Source: Homarus americanus (taxonomy: Eukaryota; Arthropoda; Malacostraca; Decapoda; Nephropidae). Taken from it: 64,000 nucleotides of DNA. Position 1 is the first letter of the stretch. Each line of letters begins with the position of its first letter. Under the pieces are notes generated by a model. The model searched no databases. It saw nothing but the letters and a program-made list of their open reading frames with translations, and was not told where the DNA came from. Where the stretch lies: assembly GCF_018991925.1 (NCBI RefSeq), contig NW_024737042.1, positions 14,899,647-14,963,646 on the forward strand. The letters run 5' to 3'. Made by a program: the position numbers and the translations under genes. Shown here one piece after another: positions 11,302-22,859 of this stretch.

Positions 11302-12329
11302 ATTGTCGATAATACCACCTTGTTCCAGAATTTGGGTCCAAACATTCAGTACCTTGAGGAATTGTGTTAAGCAGGAGTGCCCCAGCTTAAAACCGTGTTG
11401 ATAATCCTTTACAAGATTGTTTCGTAATAGATGTTCCATCATGGCATCTCTTATAATGCTCTCAAGTACTTTACATGCTATGTTGGTCAGGCTCACTGGT
11501 CTATAGTTATTTATGGAGTGACAGTCGCCCTTCTGGAAGACAGGACTGACATAAGCCATTTTCCAATCACTGGGGACCTTTTGCTCATCCAGGTATTTAC
11601 AGAACAGGATCCTCAGGGGCTCAGCAAGCTCGTTGTACAACTCTCTTACCACTCTGGGATGCACTACGTCAGGGCCGACACTCTGATGAACCTTTAGCTT
11701 TGACAGTTTATTTCTTATAACCTCTTCTGTGAATACAATGTGGGTCAGTGCTGTGTCGAACCGTATGTCCTCAAATGCAGGAAGATTGTTTGCATCCTCT
11801 CTTGTGGACACCGAGGGAAAGAAACTGTTCAATGCCTCCGCTTTGTCCTGGTCAGAATTTGCATAACTACCATCTTCAAGCCTCAGGTCTGATACTTCTA
11901 CTCGTACTTTCAATTTCGACTTTGCATAGCGGTAAAACTCCTTTGGGTTTGACTTGACCTTTCTTGCAATCAGCCCCTGGAACTCCTTTTCACCCATTCT
12001 ACACTGACTTTGCTTGATTCCTGGTTCTTGCATATATCCTCCTGTCCTGCTTATCGTTTGACCTATCCCATGCCTTGAATTTTTGGTTTTTCTTCTTAAC
12101 TTTGTCGACTGCCGCATGGTTCATGTGTAGTGGTCTTCTTGTATTCCTAGAGGCACTGGGTTTGGTCTTGAGTATATATTTCTCGATCAAATGGTTCACT
12201 TTATTGGTTAGGATATTCAGCGTAGTGTCTGCATTCTTATACCTTGTAGCGTAGTGTATGTGGCCAGTTGTCTAATTTCTCTTTGTGTTTGTCTATTTTC
12301 TCTTTGTTAGGCTCAAATACATACGTACA

Positions 12330-13031
12330 TGTAGGAGATCTCGCACTAAGGATGGAGGTGAGAAAGGAAACTCACAATGGCGTTTTCTATATATGGCTCC
12401 TCCCCAACTAACGACCTACTCGACTTATGACCACCCGCACTTATGACGTGCCTCAGTCGTACCAAAATTTTGTCAAATTACGTATTTTCGAGTCCCAACT
12501 TCAATGCACAGACAAAATTTTCATTTATAATTCACTTTAAAATGGCTGGCAAGCTTAAAAGTGTGAGTTTTGTGGTGCTGAGAAGAAAAAGAGACACCCA
12601 TTTTAGATTTTCTCTGTATTATTTAAGCATTTTCGACTTACGACCTGGATTTGGGTCCCTAACCCCGTCATAAGTCAGGGAGGAGCTGTATATATAATGC
12701 ATGTATATGTACAGAACAGTCTGGTGCTGGGAGAAATTGCTGCTTGGTAGAGGAGTTGCTGTGGAGGAGCTTCTTTAGAGGTCTTCTCTGCTTAAAGCGT
12801 GGTGTTGTCTGACCTTCACGGCGAGGCATGGGGTATTTACATCATTCTGCCAGTTTAGGAATCAAAATGTAAAGATGAGAAATGCTGCTGATTGGCTAAG
12901 ATGAAGGCGGCAGCTGACCAATCACAACGCAGTTCGAACGCAAAGGCTGATTTGTGGAACTCCCCGCTGGTTGGCTGGTAAGCGGACGCCAAGTGACCAA
13001 TCGGCAGTTTTAGGGGAGAGTATCCACTACA
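12330..13031 (-). mobile_element. Ty3/gypsy 3' LTR, split by a MITE
   Basis: On the minus strand the LTR starts TGTAGTGGATACTCTCCCC at 13031 and ends CTCCTACA at 12330. Removing the MITE at 12394-12688 leaves about 405 bp, close to the 416-bp solo LTR at 26142-26557. The two share the start, the word CCCAGCACCA and the 3' block TGTGAGTTTCCTTTCTC. A purine tract lies directly upstream (13032-13049 on the complement). The LTR joins LINE sequence at 12329, so the element entered the LINE. Confidence 0.85.
12394..12688 (+). mobile_element. Tigger MITE inside the gypsy LTR
   Basis: The ends (TGGCTCCTCCCCAACTAA; complement of right end CAGCTCCTCCCTGACTTA) are flanked by TA at 12392-12393 and 12689-12690. 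The interior keeps ATGGCTGGCAAGCTTAAAAG, which reads MAGKLKSVSF, the very start of a transposase. The 82-bp element at 16380-16461 has the same ends. The solo LTR at 26142 preserves the uninterrupted LTR sequence at this point, so the insertion post-dates the gypsy. Confidence 0.85.
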
Positions 13032-13049
13032 ATACTCCCCGTCCCCTCC
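13032..13049 (-). promoter_or_regulatory. Polypurine tract of the gypsy element
   Basis: On the minus strand GGAGGGGACGGGGAGTAT lies immediately upstream of the LTR start. This is the expected plus-strand primer for LTR retrotransposon replication. Confidence 0.75.
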
Positions 13050-13260
13050 GAGCGCTGCAGGAAACTTGTTGTCGGCAGGGTTGCATCCCACATGTGATAC
13101 ATAACGGGCGGGGGTGTGAACCACTCTGCCGCTACAGGTGACGACTTTGTCTAGCGACACGAAGTCTGTGGGAGAAGCAAAGGGAGAAGGAGGGTTGTAG
13201 ATAAGAGAAGGTTGAACAGGCAAGGAATGTGGTGCTTCTCTCGCGGCAGGTGCAAAGTCC

Positions 13261-14500
13261 TCAGAGGCGCCGGGTGTGGTGTCTGGGTCCGTAGGGCTGG
13301 ATGCAGGATCCTCGAGCAGTAGGTACCTGAGAATGAAAGGAGGGCACGTAGAATTGTTGTGGACAAGGTGGTGCTGCAAGTGGCAACTGTGGGCAGACTG
13401 GTGCAGGCGTGGTTTGCTGAGGGTAATGCTGGGCTGGGGCACCATCGGGTATGGTGGCTGGCTTCACTCGATCGATGCTGATGGTGTCGTGTCTGCCATT
13501 GCGAATGATCGTTAAGAACTTCGCTGACCGTGCAAACACCGGGAAGGGTCCGTCGTAGGGGCGTTGAAGTGGGTTGCGGTGAGCATCGCGCCTGACAAAG
13601 ACACACTCGGAGTTGAGTAGTGCAGGTGGGATGTGTTCAGGGCGATGGGAAGGTTGGCTTGGGGCAGTACCTTTGAATGCAGAAACTGCTTGTCGTAGTG
13701 TTTGCAGTCGGTCGTGACGGGCAGCAGGAGTGAAGTGGTCAAGGTCAGGAGTAAGTGAGAAGTCCCCGGGTAGGCGAAGGGATTGGGCTGCAGTCCATGT
13801 CCTCTTTGTGTGATGCACAGATGCCAAGGATCACTAAGGGTAGAGCATCCATCCAGCTGTAGGGGTCGTGCTGTGCCTTGATGGTGTCCTTCAGCTGTCG
13901 ATGAAACCTCTCTACCATGTTGTTGGATTGAGGGTGGTAAGCAGTTGCGACGCAAACTGGGCTTCTTGTGTCAGTGATGACAGTCGTGGGAGGACCGAAA
14001 CGGGAGACCCAACCAGGCAGGAAGGCGCGGACGGCTGACTCTGCTGTAGCATTAGGCATGGGAATGGCTTCTGTCCACCTGGTGAAATAGTCAATGCAGG
14101 TGAAGATGTAGGAGTTGCCGCAGGAAGCTGGAAGAGGTCCCACGAAGTCGAGGTGCACTACCTGGAAGCGTCCTTTGGGTACAGGAAAGGTTTCTAAGGG
14201 AGCCCATGTGTGTGTCGATGTATCTTAAGAGGGCTGGCAGGCCAGGCACTGGGCAGCCCATTTCCGAGTATCGGCCTTGATGCCAGGCCAAATGACACGC
14301 TGCGTGAGAAGGCGCTGGGAGGCTCGTACACCTGGGTGGCTGAGACCATGGATACGGTCGAAGATGGCGCAGCAGTGGATGTGAGGCACAAACAGTCTAG
14401 GCCGCCCACAGGACATGTCGCACCACAACTTGATGTTCGTGCCGGGAACGGGGAGTTCTTGGAGGGCGAGACCTGAGGGAGATGTCTTGTATGCTGCAAA
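13261..14500 (-). pseudogene. Ty3/gypsy integrase region
   Basis: Minus-strand pieces in three frames give an integrase in normal order. First comes an HHCC-type zinc finger: HGLSHPGVRAS, then WPGIKADTRKWAAQCLACQ (14380-14230). Then the catalytic core: HLDFVGPLP with the first Asp, YFTRWTEAIP, TVITDTRS with the second Asp, and YHPQSNNMVERFHRQLK with the Glu (14158-13880). Last is a C-terminal part with VFVRRDAHRNPLQRPYDGPF (about 13600-13540), a GPY/F-like block. The three acidic residues are present, but at least two frameshifts break the chain, so it is not functional. It lies downstream of the RNase H and upstream of the 3' LTR, as in Ty3/gypsy. Confidence 0.85.
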
Positions 14501-14520
14501 GTCTTCGTCGTTCTCTTGAG

Positions 14521-15234
14521 CTACGGCGAGCTGTCTGTGTAATCCATCGATGGAGATGAGGGAAGAAAGCTAGATATACAATGAGAGAGGGTGTCGGTGG
14601 TCTCGTTGTGGCTGTCCTTGTTGTGTTGGATGTCGCTGGTGAACTCTGAGATGTAAGCCAAGTGGCGAAGAACATAAAGTGTATGTGTCTGGGAAGCTGA
14701 AGTGAAGGCGTGGACGAATGGCTTGTGATCAGTGAAGATGGTGAACTGACGGGCCTCGAGGAAGTGCTGGAAATGCTTGACAGCAAGATATATGGTCAGG
14801 AGCTCTTGATCGAAGGCGCTGTACTTGAGTTGAGGTGGTTGAAGCCGCTGTGAGAAGAAGGCAATGGGCATGAGAGTTCCGTTGATCTCCTGTTGTAAGA
14901 CGGCGCCCATGGCAGTAGAAGAAGCGTCTGTTGTGAGTGTGGTCTGGGAATTGGGGGCAGAGTGAGCCATCAGGGTAAGGCGTGTGATGTGCTGCTTGAT
15001 AGTGGTGAATGCTGTAAAAGCCTCTTGAGTCCATATGAGAGGCTTGTGAGACGTCTTGGGGAGTCCCTTGAGAAGATCGTGGAGAGGAGCGAGGATGTTA
15101 GCAGCCTGGGCAATGAAGCGGTGGTTGTAGTTGACTAAACCCTGGAATTCTCGGAGCTTCTTCGCTGTTTCAGGTTTGGGGAACTCCTTGATGGCAGTTA
15201 CCTTCTGTGGTAGGGGTTGGATGCTGCTGGAGGT
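14521..15234 (-). pseudogene. Ty3/gypsy RT thumb and RNase H
   Basis: A 238-codon open stretch on the minus strand starts just after the RT catalytic region. It has LREFQGLVNYNHRFI (RT connection) followed by RNase H: TTDASSTAMGAVLQQ with an Asp, FFSQRLQPPQLKYSAFDQEL with Glu in the YS..D.ELL box, and FTDHKPFVHAF. Its beginning is abrupt. The ATG at 15237-15235 is created at the junction with the minisatellite and is not a real start. The codon phase continues exactly into the RT fragment at 31787, 16.55 kb away. Integrase follows directly. Confidence 0.9.
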
Positions 15235-15750
15235 CATTGTTGTAGGGCATGTGTGTGTGTGTCCCCCAGGGGGTCAGGGCTGTGTGGCATGTGTGTGTCC
15301 CCCAGGTGGTCATTGTTGTAGGGCATGTGTGTGTCACCCAGGAGGTCATTGTTGTAGGGCATATGTGTGTGTGTGTCCTCCCCAGCAGGTTAGGGCATGT
15401 GTGTGTGTGTGTCCCCGAGGAGGTCATTGTTGTAGGGCATGTGTGTGTGTCCCCAGGAGGTCATTGTTGTAGGTGTGTGTGTCCCCAGGTAGTCATTGTT
15501 ATAGGGCATGTGTGTGTGTGTCCCCAGGAGGTCATTGTTGTAGGGCATGTGTGTGTGTCCCCAGGAGTCATTGTTATAGGGCATGTGTGTGTGTCCCCCA
15601 GGAGGTCAGGTTTGTAGGGCATGTGTGTGTGTCCCCCAGGAGGTCAGGGTTGTAGGGCATGTGTGTGTCATCCAGGAGGTCAGGTTTGTAGGGCATGTGT
15701 CATCCAGGAGGTCAGGTTTGTAGGGCATGTGTGTGTGTCCCCCAGGAGGA
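15235..15750. repeat. GT-rich minisatellite
   Basis: Variable 30-50-bp units built from GGAGGTCATTGTTG, TAGGGCATGTGTGTG and TCCCCCAGG. It begins exactly where the gypsy coding sequence stops. The long open frames on both strands here are repeat artefacts. Confidence 0.93.
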
Positions 15751-16379
15751 AGACCCTATGATGTGTAGGAACATAAAACTCTCCAGCAGTAGGTATAGAA
15801 GAATGTTAAAGCAGAAGAGGTTGTAGCAGGAACAAAATAATAGGACATTTTTGTTAAAGAAACAGTTAGAATCAAAGAAAACTGTGCGAGGAAATGGCTC
15901 AAAAATCAAGGAAGAGCAGAGAGGACTTTCAGCAACAAAAACAGAAGGGTTTAATCTCCCTGAAAAAATTAACTGATGCAGTTAAAACTAAGAATAAAAC
16001 AAAACCAAATTGATGAATATTACATGGGAGAGAACACTAAATATTTTGCTTGTATATTATACAAAATCATGTTCCATGATATATTATATCATGGAACATG
16101 ATTTTTTTCTTATTATAGTATTACATAATGCTATTGACACCCAAGTTGCTGGTGCATTTAGAGATAAATCCTTTTGGTAATTATTGAATTTTTAATTCTC
16201 ACACAATACAGTGCAAAAAAAAGCTTACCTTTTTTATTTTCTCTCAATAATGATGCACAAATAAAAATATTAAACAAATTCAAGTTTAGTAACAACTAAA
16301 ATTTGTAAAGGAATTAATACTATATGCATGAAAAATATTGTTGCAATAAACATGCATGTTTGATTTTGGGTACTGTGTA
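15751..16379. other. Non-coding spacer with a hairpin
   Basis: AT-rich; no gene seen. A near-perfect inverted repeat lies at 16062-16106 (AAATCATGTTCCATGATA and its complement with almost no loop). Confidence 0.5.
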
Positions 16380-16461
16380 CAGCTCCTCCCCGACTTACGA
16401 CGGGGTTAGGGACCCAAATCCAGGTCATAACTCAAGTAGGTCGTAAGTCGGGGAGGAGCTG
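16380..16461. mobile_element. 82-bp Tigger-type MITE
   Basis: Perfect 22-bp terminal inverted repeats (starting CAGCTCCTCCCCGACTTA) are separated by about 38 bp and flanked by TA at 16378-16379 and 16462-16463. It is the minimal form of the element at 12394-12688. Confidence 0.92.
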
Positions 16462-16599
16462 TATTTTAACCATTAGGCGCTCACAATATGAGTAACAATG
16501 TGAGAAATTAAGTCAAATATGGTACAAACTTCCCAGGTAAGTGTATCCCTGAACCCCCCAGCTCAAAAAAAGTTTGTCTTTATCAAGACCCAATCACAT

Positions 16600-17938
16600 C
16601 CCTGAGATTATCAACTTTCCCTACCTGTGAGCTGTATGTTGTTATGGTCAGAGTTGATTGAGAGGAAAGGCTAGTTGTACAGTATGTGCCAATCCTACTA
16701 AAGTTAATGGATAGGGAAGACTGCTGGAGATATGATTGATGAGTATTGGAGTGAAGGAGGGAAGACTGGTGATATGAATTAAAACTACTTAAGTAATGTA
16801 TGAGTGGGAGAAACTTGACGAACTTAAAACTTTACTGTACTGAAGCAGAAGAGTGAGGGAGGACCTTAGGTTAGACTGAAGTTTTATACAAGTGAGGGAA
16901 GGATTTGTGCTACTTAATCTGCACTGGATTTATTTCCTTCATTTCTTCCATATCCTAGGGTCAGGTTTCACTCTGTCTGAACCCAACCAAGAAGAGTCAT
17001 CTTTTGACACCATCCGGCCCAAGGAACTACTTCTATCAACTGGAATCAACCAAGTGAAATCCAGTGTCAACAAATGGAAATGAAATTGTAGAAAAAGATG
17101 GAAGACTTTTCTGTACATGTATTTTAATGGTTTATTATAAGAATACCTGTACTGTATTGGTGTAATGTCTGTATTGTTTCTTTTCACCAGTCATATACTG
17201 TATACAGTACAGTAGTCACTTACCAATGTAATTTGAAGAATCATCAACTGCATTTGCCCCATTTCCCCTACCCCTTTAGAGCGGGGGTCAGAAGTCTGTT
17301 CTACATGATTCGGACATTTCTGTATCTGGGATAAGGAGCTTCCTGGAGGAGGTAACTGACCCTAGGAGCAGCATTTGTAAGTCTGTGTCTCGGAAGTCAG
17401 CTTTAGGCTGCTTAGAATTCCTTTTTTTTAAGGGTTTGGAATTCGTCATCCAGGATGTGCCGAACTTAGGACAAGGAGATCCGGTCCTGAACTTGGTTAG
17501 CCTTTTTTTTATCCTTTTGAGCTGGGGTCAGGAGGCTTCTTCCAAGAGGTAAATGGCTTTTGGACCAGAATGCTTGTTTGTCCAGTGGTTCCAGGAATCA
17601 GGATCCTCTTGAGGGAGATTCCTGGCCCTCGGACCTGGCATCAGCCAGGTTCAGGGACTCCCCATTTTTTTCATATCTTTGCCCTCCTCCTCTATCAACT
17701 GGAATGGACTTTGTGAAGTCCAACGTGAACAAATGGAAAGGAAATTGGAGAAAAAGATGGACGATTTTTCTGTATACTATGCACAGTAATTTAATGGTTT
17801 ATGAACATAATGGTATTGTATTGTTTTCCTTCAGTCATCTTTAGTCACTTACCAATGTAATTTGCTTTGATGCCTTCAGCAAAGAAAACTCTTTAAGCAT
17901 AAGTAAAAATATGTAACTATAGCTTGAACAATGGTAAA
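16600..17938 (+). repeat. Left arm of a large inverted repeat (outer part)
   Basis: Matches the complement of 30480-31786 over its whole length with indels and substitutions. Shared words include GTTATGGTCAGAGTTGATTG (about 16640), TTTGACACCATCCG, CAGAAGTCTGTTCT and CTGGGGTCAGGAGGC. The arm also contains an internal partial duplication (about 17030-17130 against 17690-17830, around AAATGGAAA..GAAATTG..GAAAAAGATGGA). It is interrupted at 17939 by the BEL element and resumes at 25503. No gene is supported. Confidence 0.85.
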
Positions 17939-18494
17939 TGTTACCGCCACAGTGAAATAAACTGGAAGAGAGAGAGAAAGAGAGGGATAGAGAGAGAGAA
18001 AGGGAGAGAGGAGAGAGAGAGAGAGAGAGTGTTGACAACGAACTTTTTTGAGCTATTAAATGTGCCCGCCGGCCACATGTTAAGTGAAGAAACTGTTTAC
18101 AATTCAGAATCACTTACTAAGCGAGATGGAGCTGGTAGCAGCTGCGTGAGTGTCTGAGGGACAGTCTATTGCCTTCTACTGTAAAGGCAACTTCTAGATT
18201 CTCGTCAGCCAATATCACCAGCAGGACATTAGATTTGTTCTCGTTGATCTAACCCTAGACCCCAAAACGTGAGTGTGATTGTGAACTGTTGAATCCTCTG
18301 AGAACTCTAAAAACTTTAATAAGTGTAATTATGTACTGTATATTGATCGTATTATTCAAACTGTGTCCTGATGTACCAGCAGTTGTTATATGTGAATTGT
18401 ATTCAACAGGTTTTGACTGAATTATGCTCGTCGCGTCAACGACAAGGGTCTTATTGTCCTGCACAAACCAAAATGGCTCCTATGAGCCTTTACA
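17939..18494 (+). mobile_element. BEL 5' LTR
   Basis: Starts TGTTACCGCC directly after GTAAA and ends TTTACA. Positions 17968-18029 hold a (GA)n tract. From 18030 onward (GTTGACAACGAAC...) it matches 25032-25497 with scattered differences. The LTR pair is clearly diverged, which suggests an old insertion. Confidence 0.85.
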
Positions 18495-18794
18495 GTCAAA
18501 ACGTGGGATAGGACCATCGTGGAAGCAGCTGAGGATCGTGTCATCGCAGGGAGCAGATGGAAGAGGATCTTTGTCAGAAAAGACTGGACGTCGTGTCAGT
18601 ATTGTTTGGACGATCGCGCTTTAGTGTTAGTGATCATTGTGGATACCCACACCGGCAACCACGAGGAACTGTTGTCAGAAAAGACTGGTCTCGGTCCCAA
18701 AATTGTTCGGACAAGTGCGCGGGAGTGTTATCGTTCATTACGGACAGGCCGCGAGGACCCGTGTCGGAGTGAAGTGTGCTTTCTGTTAAAAAAA

Positions 18795-20150
18795 TACCAT
18801 TGTGTAGACAGCTAGGTAACGTTGTGTAGACAGTCAGGTAACGTTGTGTAGGCAGCTAGGTAACGCTGTGTAGACAGCTAGATAACGTTGTGTAGACAGG
18901 TAACGTTGTGTAGACAGCTAGGTAACGTTGTGTAGAAAGTTAGGTAACATTGTGTAGACATTTAGGTAACGTTGTGTAGACAGTTACGTAACGTTGTGTA
19001 GACAGTTAGGTATTGTTGTGTAGACAGTTAGGTAATGTTGTGTAGACAGTTAGGTAACATTGTGTAGACAGTTACGTAACGTTGTATAGACAGTTAGGTA
19101 ACGTTGTGTAGACAGCTAGGTAACGTTGTGTAGACAGGTAACGTTGTGTAGACAGTTAGGTAATGTTGTGTAGACAGTTAGGTAAACAGTTAGGTAACGT
19201 TGTGTAGACATTTAGGTAACGTTGTGTAAACAGTTACGTAACGTTGTGTAGACAGTTAGGTAATGTTGTGTAGACAGTTAGGTAATGTTGTGTAGACAGT
19301 TAGGTAACGTTGTGTAGACAGTTACGTAACGTTGTGTAGACAGTTAGGTAGCGTTGTGTAGACAGCTAGGTAACGTTGTGTAGACAGTTAGGTAATGTTG
19401 TGTAGACAGTTAGGTAACGTTGTGTAGACAGTTAGGTAACGTTGTGTAGACAGGTAACATTGTGTAGACAACTAGGTAACGTTGTGTAGACAGCTAGGTA
19501 ACGTTGTGTAGACCGTTAGGTAATGTTGTGTAGACAGTTAGGTAATGTTGTGTAGACAGGTAACGTTGTGTAGACCGTTAGGTAACTTTGTGTAGACAGG
19601 TAATGTTGCATAGACAGTTAGGTAACGTTGTGTAGACAGTTAGGTAACGTTCTGTAGACAGTTGGGTAACGTTGTGTAGACAGGTAACGTTGTGTAGACA
19701 GTTAGGTAACGTTGTGTAGACAGCTAGGTAACGTTGCGTAGACAGTTAGGTAACGTTGTGTAGACAGTTAGGTAACGTTGTGTAGACAGTTAGGTAACGT
19801 TGTGTAGACAGTTAGGTAACGTTCTGTAGACATTTGGGTAACGTTGTGTAGACAGGTAACGTTGTGTAGACAGTTAGGTAACGTTGTGTAGACAGTTAGG
19901 TAACGTTGCGTAGACAGTTAGGTAACTTTGCGTAGACAGTTAGGTAACTTTGTGTAGACAGTTAGGTAATGTTGTGTAGACAGTTAAGTAACGTTATGTA
20001 GACAGTTAGGTAACTTTGCGTAGACAGTTATGTAATGTTGAGTAGACAGTTAGGTAACATTGTGTAGACAGTTAGGTAACGTTGTGTAGACAGTTAGATA
20101 ACGTTGCGTAGACAGTTAGGTAACGTTGCGTAGACAGTTAGGTAACGTTG
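18795..20150 (+). repeat. 22-bp minisatellite in the BEL leader, about 60 copies
   Basis: Units of GTTGTGTAGACAGTTAGGTAAC with point variants (AGCTAGG, TTACGTAAC) and repeated 5-bp-shorter copies (GTAGACAGGTAAC). It lies between the 5' LTR and gag. There are no unique spacers, so it is not CRISPR-like. Confidence 0.96.
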
Positions 20151-20224
20151 TGTAAGTAATTAAGGGCGCCAGAGTAGTGTTTGTGACATCAGTTGTGTAA
20201 TGTGTCCTTACATTGATTGTGGGG

Positions 20225-20490
20225 TCTCTGTGGTCGTGTTAAGTGTGACATCACTCGTGCGTATGGCACTTCACATATTTGAGGGATGTCTCTCGTGCCT
20301 ATGGCACTCGCTTGTGTGATGTCACTCGTGCATATGGCACTGTTTTTGTGGTCACTCGTGCGTATGGCACTGTTTGTGTGACATCACTCGTGCGTATGGC
20401 ACTGTTTGTGTGACGTCACTCGTGCGTATGGCACTGTGTGACATCACTCGTGCATATGGCATGTGTCAGTGTGACATCTCCAATTGTGTG
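20225..20490 (+). repeat. Short irregular repeat (ACTCGTGCGTATGGCACT)
   Basis: Six to eight copies of ACTCGTGCGTATGGCACT, separated by GTTTGTGTGACATC-like linkers. They continue the leader of the BEL element before gag. Confidence 0.85.
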
Positions 20491-20569
20491 ATATCAGCGA
20501 TCGTGGGAAGTCACCCGGAGTAGTAGCTGATACTAAGCGTTACTGCATACATTTATCGAGCAAGACAGA

Positions 20570-22560
20570 TCACGCTCGTTGTTATGGTAGTCATGGACAT
20601 GGAAGGGAATGAGTAAAAAATGAGACACTGTCGCTTCACACCCACCTGCCAAGGCAGCGTGAGATAAACCTATCTCCCGAGAAGAGAAGGAACCACCAGA
20701 CGGAAAGATTGAGGGGCAATTATGTGAGCAATACCAACAGACGCAGCAGATGATGCAGAACTTCACCGAAGGTATGAATCGACTATAAAGTAAGGGCAGC
20801 ACAGAACTAAGTGATAGCAAAGCCAACCTCCAGAAGGAGGACCTCAAAAGACTAACCCAGGAACCCATAGCCACTGAGACTCTGGCCGATGCAGCATCAT
20901 ACTTCACAGATGGCTCGGTGGACCAAAACATCATAGATCCGGAGCGGCCTTCTACACCCAAACAGAGTTAGTAGCAGTCTCAAAGGCCCAAACAAACCAC
21001 ATTCACCACCTTCTCCGGGTCATCACACGATACCCACCACCCAGATAGCTTAGGAAGTATCCTCCCCTGCAAGTGCGGACCCCAGTTCGGGGGACGCGCC
21101 ACTCCGAAACTGACCACGTCCAAGAGTGGGGGATAGTGGTAAGCGTTCACTGACTGAGGGTCCGCTTACACTTGCAAACCTGCGGTGTGCTTTCATACCT
21201 GCAGGTAGGATAACCTCCATCCCCAATCCCATGTCTGGCCTGGCTGCTCCAAGAGCTCCATCCGGAACCACCAAACGGGCCGCCTGAAGGCAAAGGCCCG
21301 TGTCGAACTACGGTCCAACAATCTCAACATCAACAACAACAGAAGATCATGGAAAGGTGTTATCACTATCGTAAACACGACCTTCCTGAAAACGAAACTG
21401 ACGAAGAAACACTATATACTCCAAGAGGACTCCTGACGCTCACCTTAGCTGCAGAGCCGGGAACATTTCACCAGGGGGAGCGCGGAAGTACTTCCGAGCA
21501 TCAAGCTATCTCACCGAAACCACTAACGTTGATGAAGGACAAAAAGGACGACCCACCAAGGTCTGAGGGCTGGGTGAGAAAACACGTTGGGATGCCGCGG
21601 ATACTTGATGCTTTGAAATTAGAGACCCCTTTTCGTCGCCTACGCCAGCTCTGCTAAGGACGCTTTGCGAGGATGCCTGCAAATACAAGATCCCAAAGCA
21701 TGGTACGTGGAAGCTTTGAACATGATAGAGAAATGTCACGGCAACAGGCACACTTACGTCTGTCAGCTAATAAGGTCCAACTGTGAGACTAAATGACGTG
21801 AAAGGCCCCCAACAGTTCTCAGACGAACTGGAGAAATACAAAAGGAAGCAAGGGAAGCCTCCTGGGATCGAGTGGGTGTTGGAATTCACTATGGATATGG
21901 TCGACAAGGCAGAGGAGGCCCCAAAGAGACAAGGACCGGAGAAACCAAGCTGAATATATGCAGACTCACCCTCACGCCAATCCTCGTTGAGGAAGAAACT
22001 TGTGGCTCTGGTGACATCAGGGATAAAGTCAACCAGAGAAACGGACGATGAACGCTGCTCGTTATGCTGCAGAGATCACCTTCTTCAGATGTGCCAGACA
22101 TTCCTCAGCATGTCCACAGGGAAGCGAACTTCCCTGGTAAGGGAAGAACGTCGCTGCTTCGCTTGTCTGGGTTGTAATCACCAGATAACGGAGTGCAGTC
22201 AGAAGATGGCATGTGGTATAGATGGCTGCTCTGGAGTACACTCGAGGCTTCTGCACTTCACGGGAGTTCTGACGAGCAGTGGCAAGGTGCAACGGGGCGA
22301 AGTTGAAAGAGAACACCAGACCAATTTCCAAAGGGTGAAGAGAGCAATCACTGGAGGTACTTACCAAATAGACATATCACCTGACCACAAGCGACCTAGA
22401 ATGAGTCAACTTAAGGCCTTTATGCCACCACAAGAATCGGCAACTAGTGGAGCTAAATCATGGAAGACCGAAGCCGGTACAAGCACCATGGGGAAAAGGA
22501 CTGGGAGTACACAAAGCGTGCTGGTGACCACGAATAGAAGAAATCCGCATAGATAGGTCA
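20570..22560 (+). pseudogene. BEL gag with zinc knuckles
   Basis: Gag is spread over several frames. The 3' half is best preserved (21987-22556). It contains a cysteine/histidine array: CSLCCRDHLLQMCQTFL, then RCFACLGCNHQITEC, then CGIDGCSGVHSRLLH. This is the nucleocapsid zinc-knuckle arrangement typical of Pao/BEL gag-pol. Around 21640-21780 another frame gives a capsid-like run (DALRGCLQIQDPKAWYVEA, then MIEKCHG). Stops and frameshifts make it a pseudogene. The knuckles would bind the element's RNA in a working copy. Confidence 0.75.
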
Positions 22561-22859
22561 GGGAAACCATAACCAACAACGGAATTGATGATCGGCGTGA
22601 AGAACCCAATGATTACGAGTTGTGATTACATGAGTCCAGCAGAGTTGCACTTCCAATAGTGAAAGTCAGGATGGAGGAGAAGAACAAAAAAAGGCGAAGG
22701 AGCAGTGGTTACCGGAGCTCTCTTGGTTAGGTTAGTCTAGTTAACCAGCTGCAGGCAGAGGGAAGGCCAGTTTTTTCCCTCTCCATTGGCACGATCATGA
22801 AAGAAAGAAGTAGTGCAAACACCGAAGAAATCAGTGTAAAGGTGGTTAGCGCTAGGAGG

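Larger units (their letters stand above)
9740..12329 (-). pseudogene. LINE (CR1/Jockey-like) reverse transcriptase, broken
   Basis: Minus-strand coding pieces run from a linker (about 12320-12000) into an RT (12000-11310). RT blocks visible are KSNPKEFYRYAK, VGPDVVHPRVV, PVFQKGDC, NNYRPVSLTNIACKVLE and YQHGFKLGHSCL. The frame is then cut by an insertion at 10812-11301 that removes the block with the first catalytic Asp. It resumes at about 10805 (VPHERLKL), then SGVPQGSVLG, and the second catalytic box reads FADN instead of FADD. The C-terminal part runs to about 9760. Multiple stops and frameshifts show it is dead. A 3' LTR of a gypsy element abuts it at 12330. The endonuclease piece at 32659-32870 is probably the missing 5' part of the same copy. 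Confidence 0.85.

Noticed and set aside
15131..15655. Several overlapping open frames on both strands
   Set aside because: They follow the GT-rich minisatellite; the cysteine/valine-rich peptides only reflect the repeat.
18795..20150. CRISPR-like array of short direct repeats
   Set aside because: Units are contiguous without unique spacers and lie inside a eukaryotic BEL element; the same applies to 34350-36542.
21349..21657. Stand-alone 102-codon gene
   Set aside because: It is one frame of the broken BEL gag, with neighbouring frames continuing the same protein.
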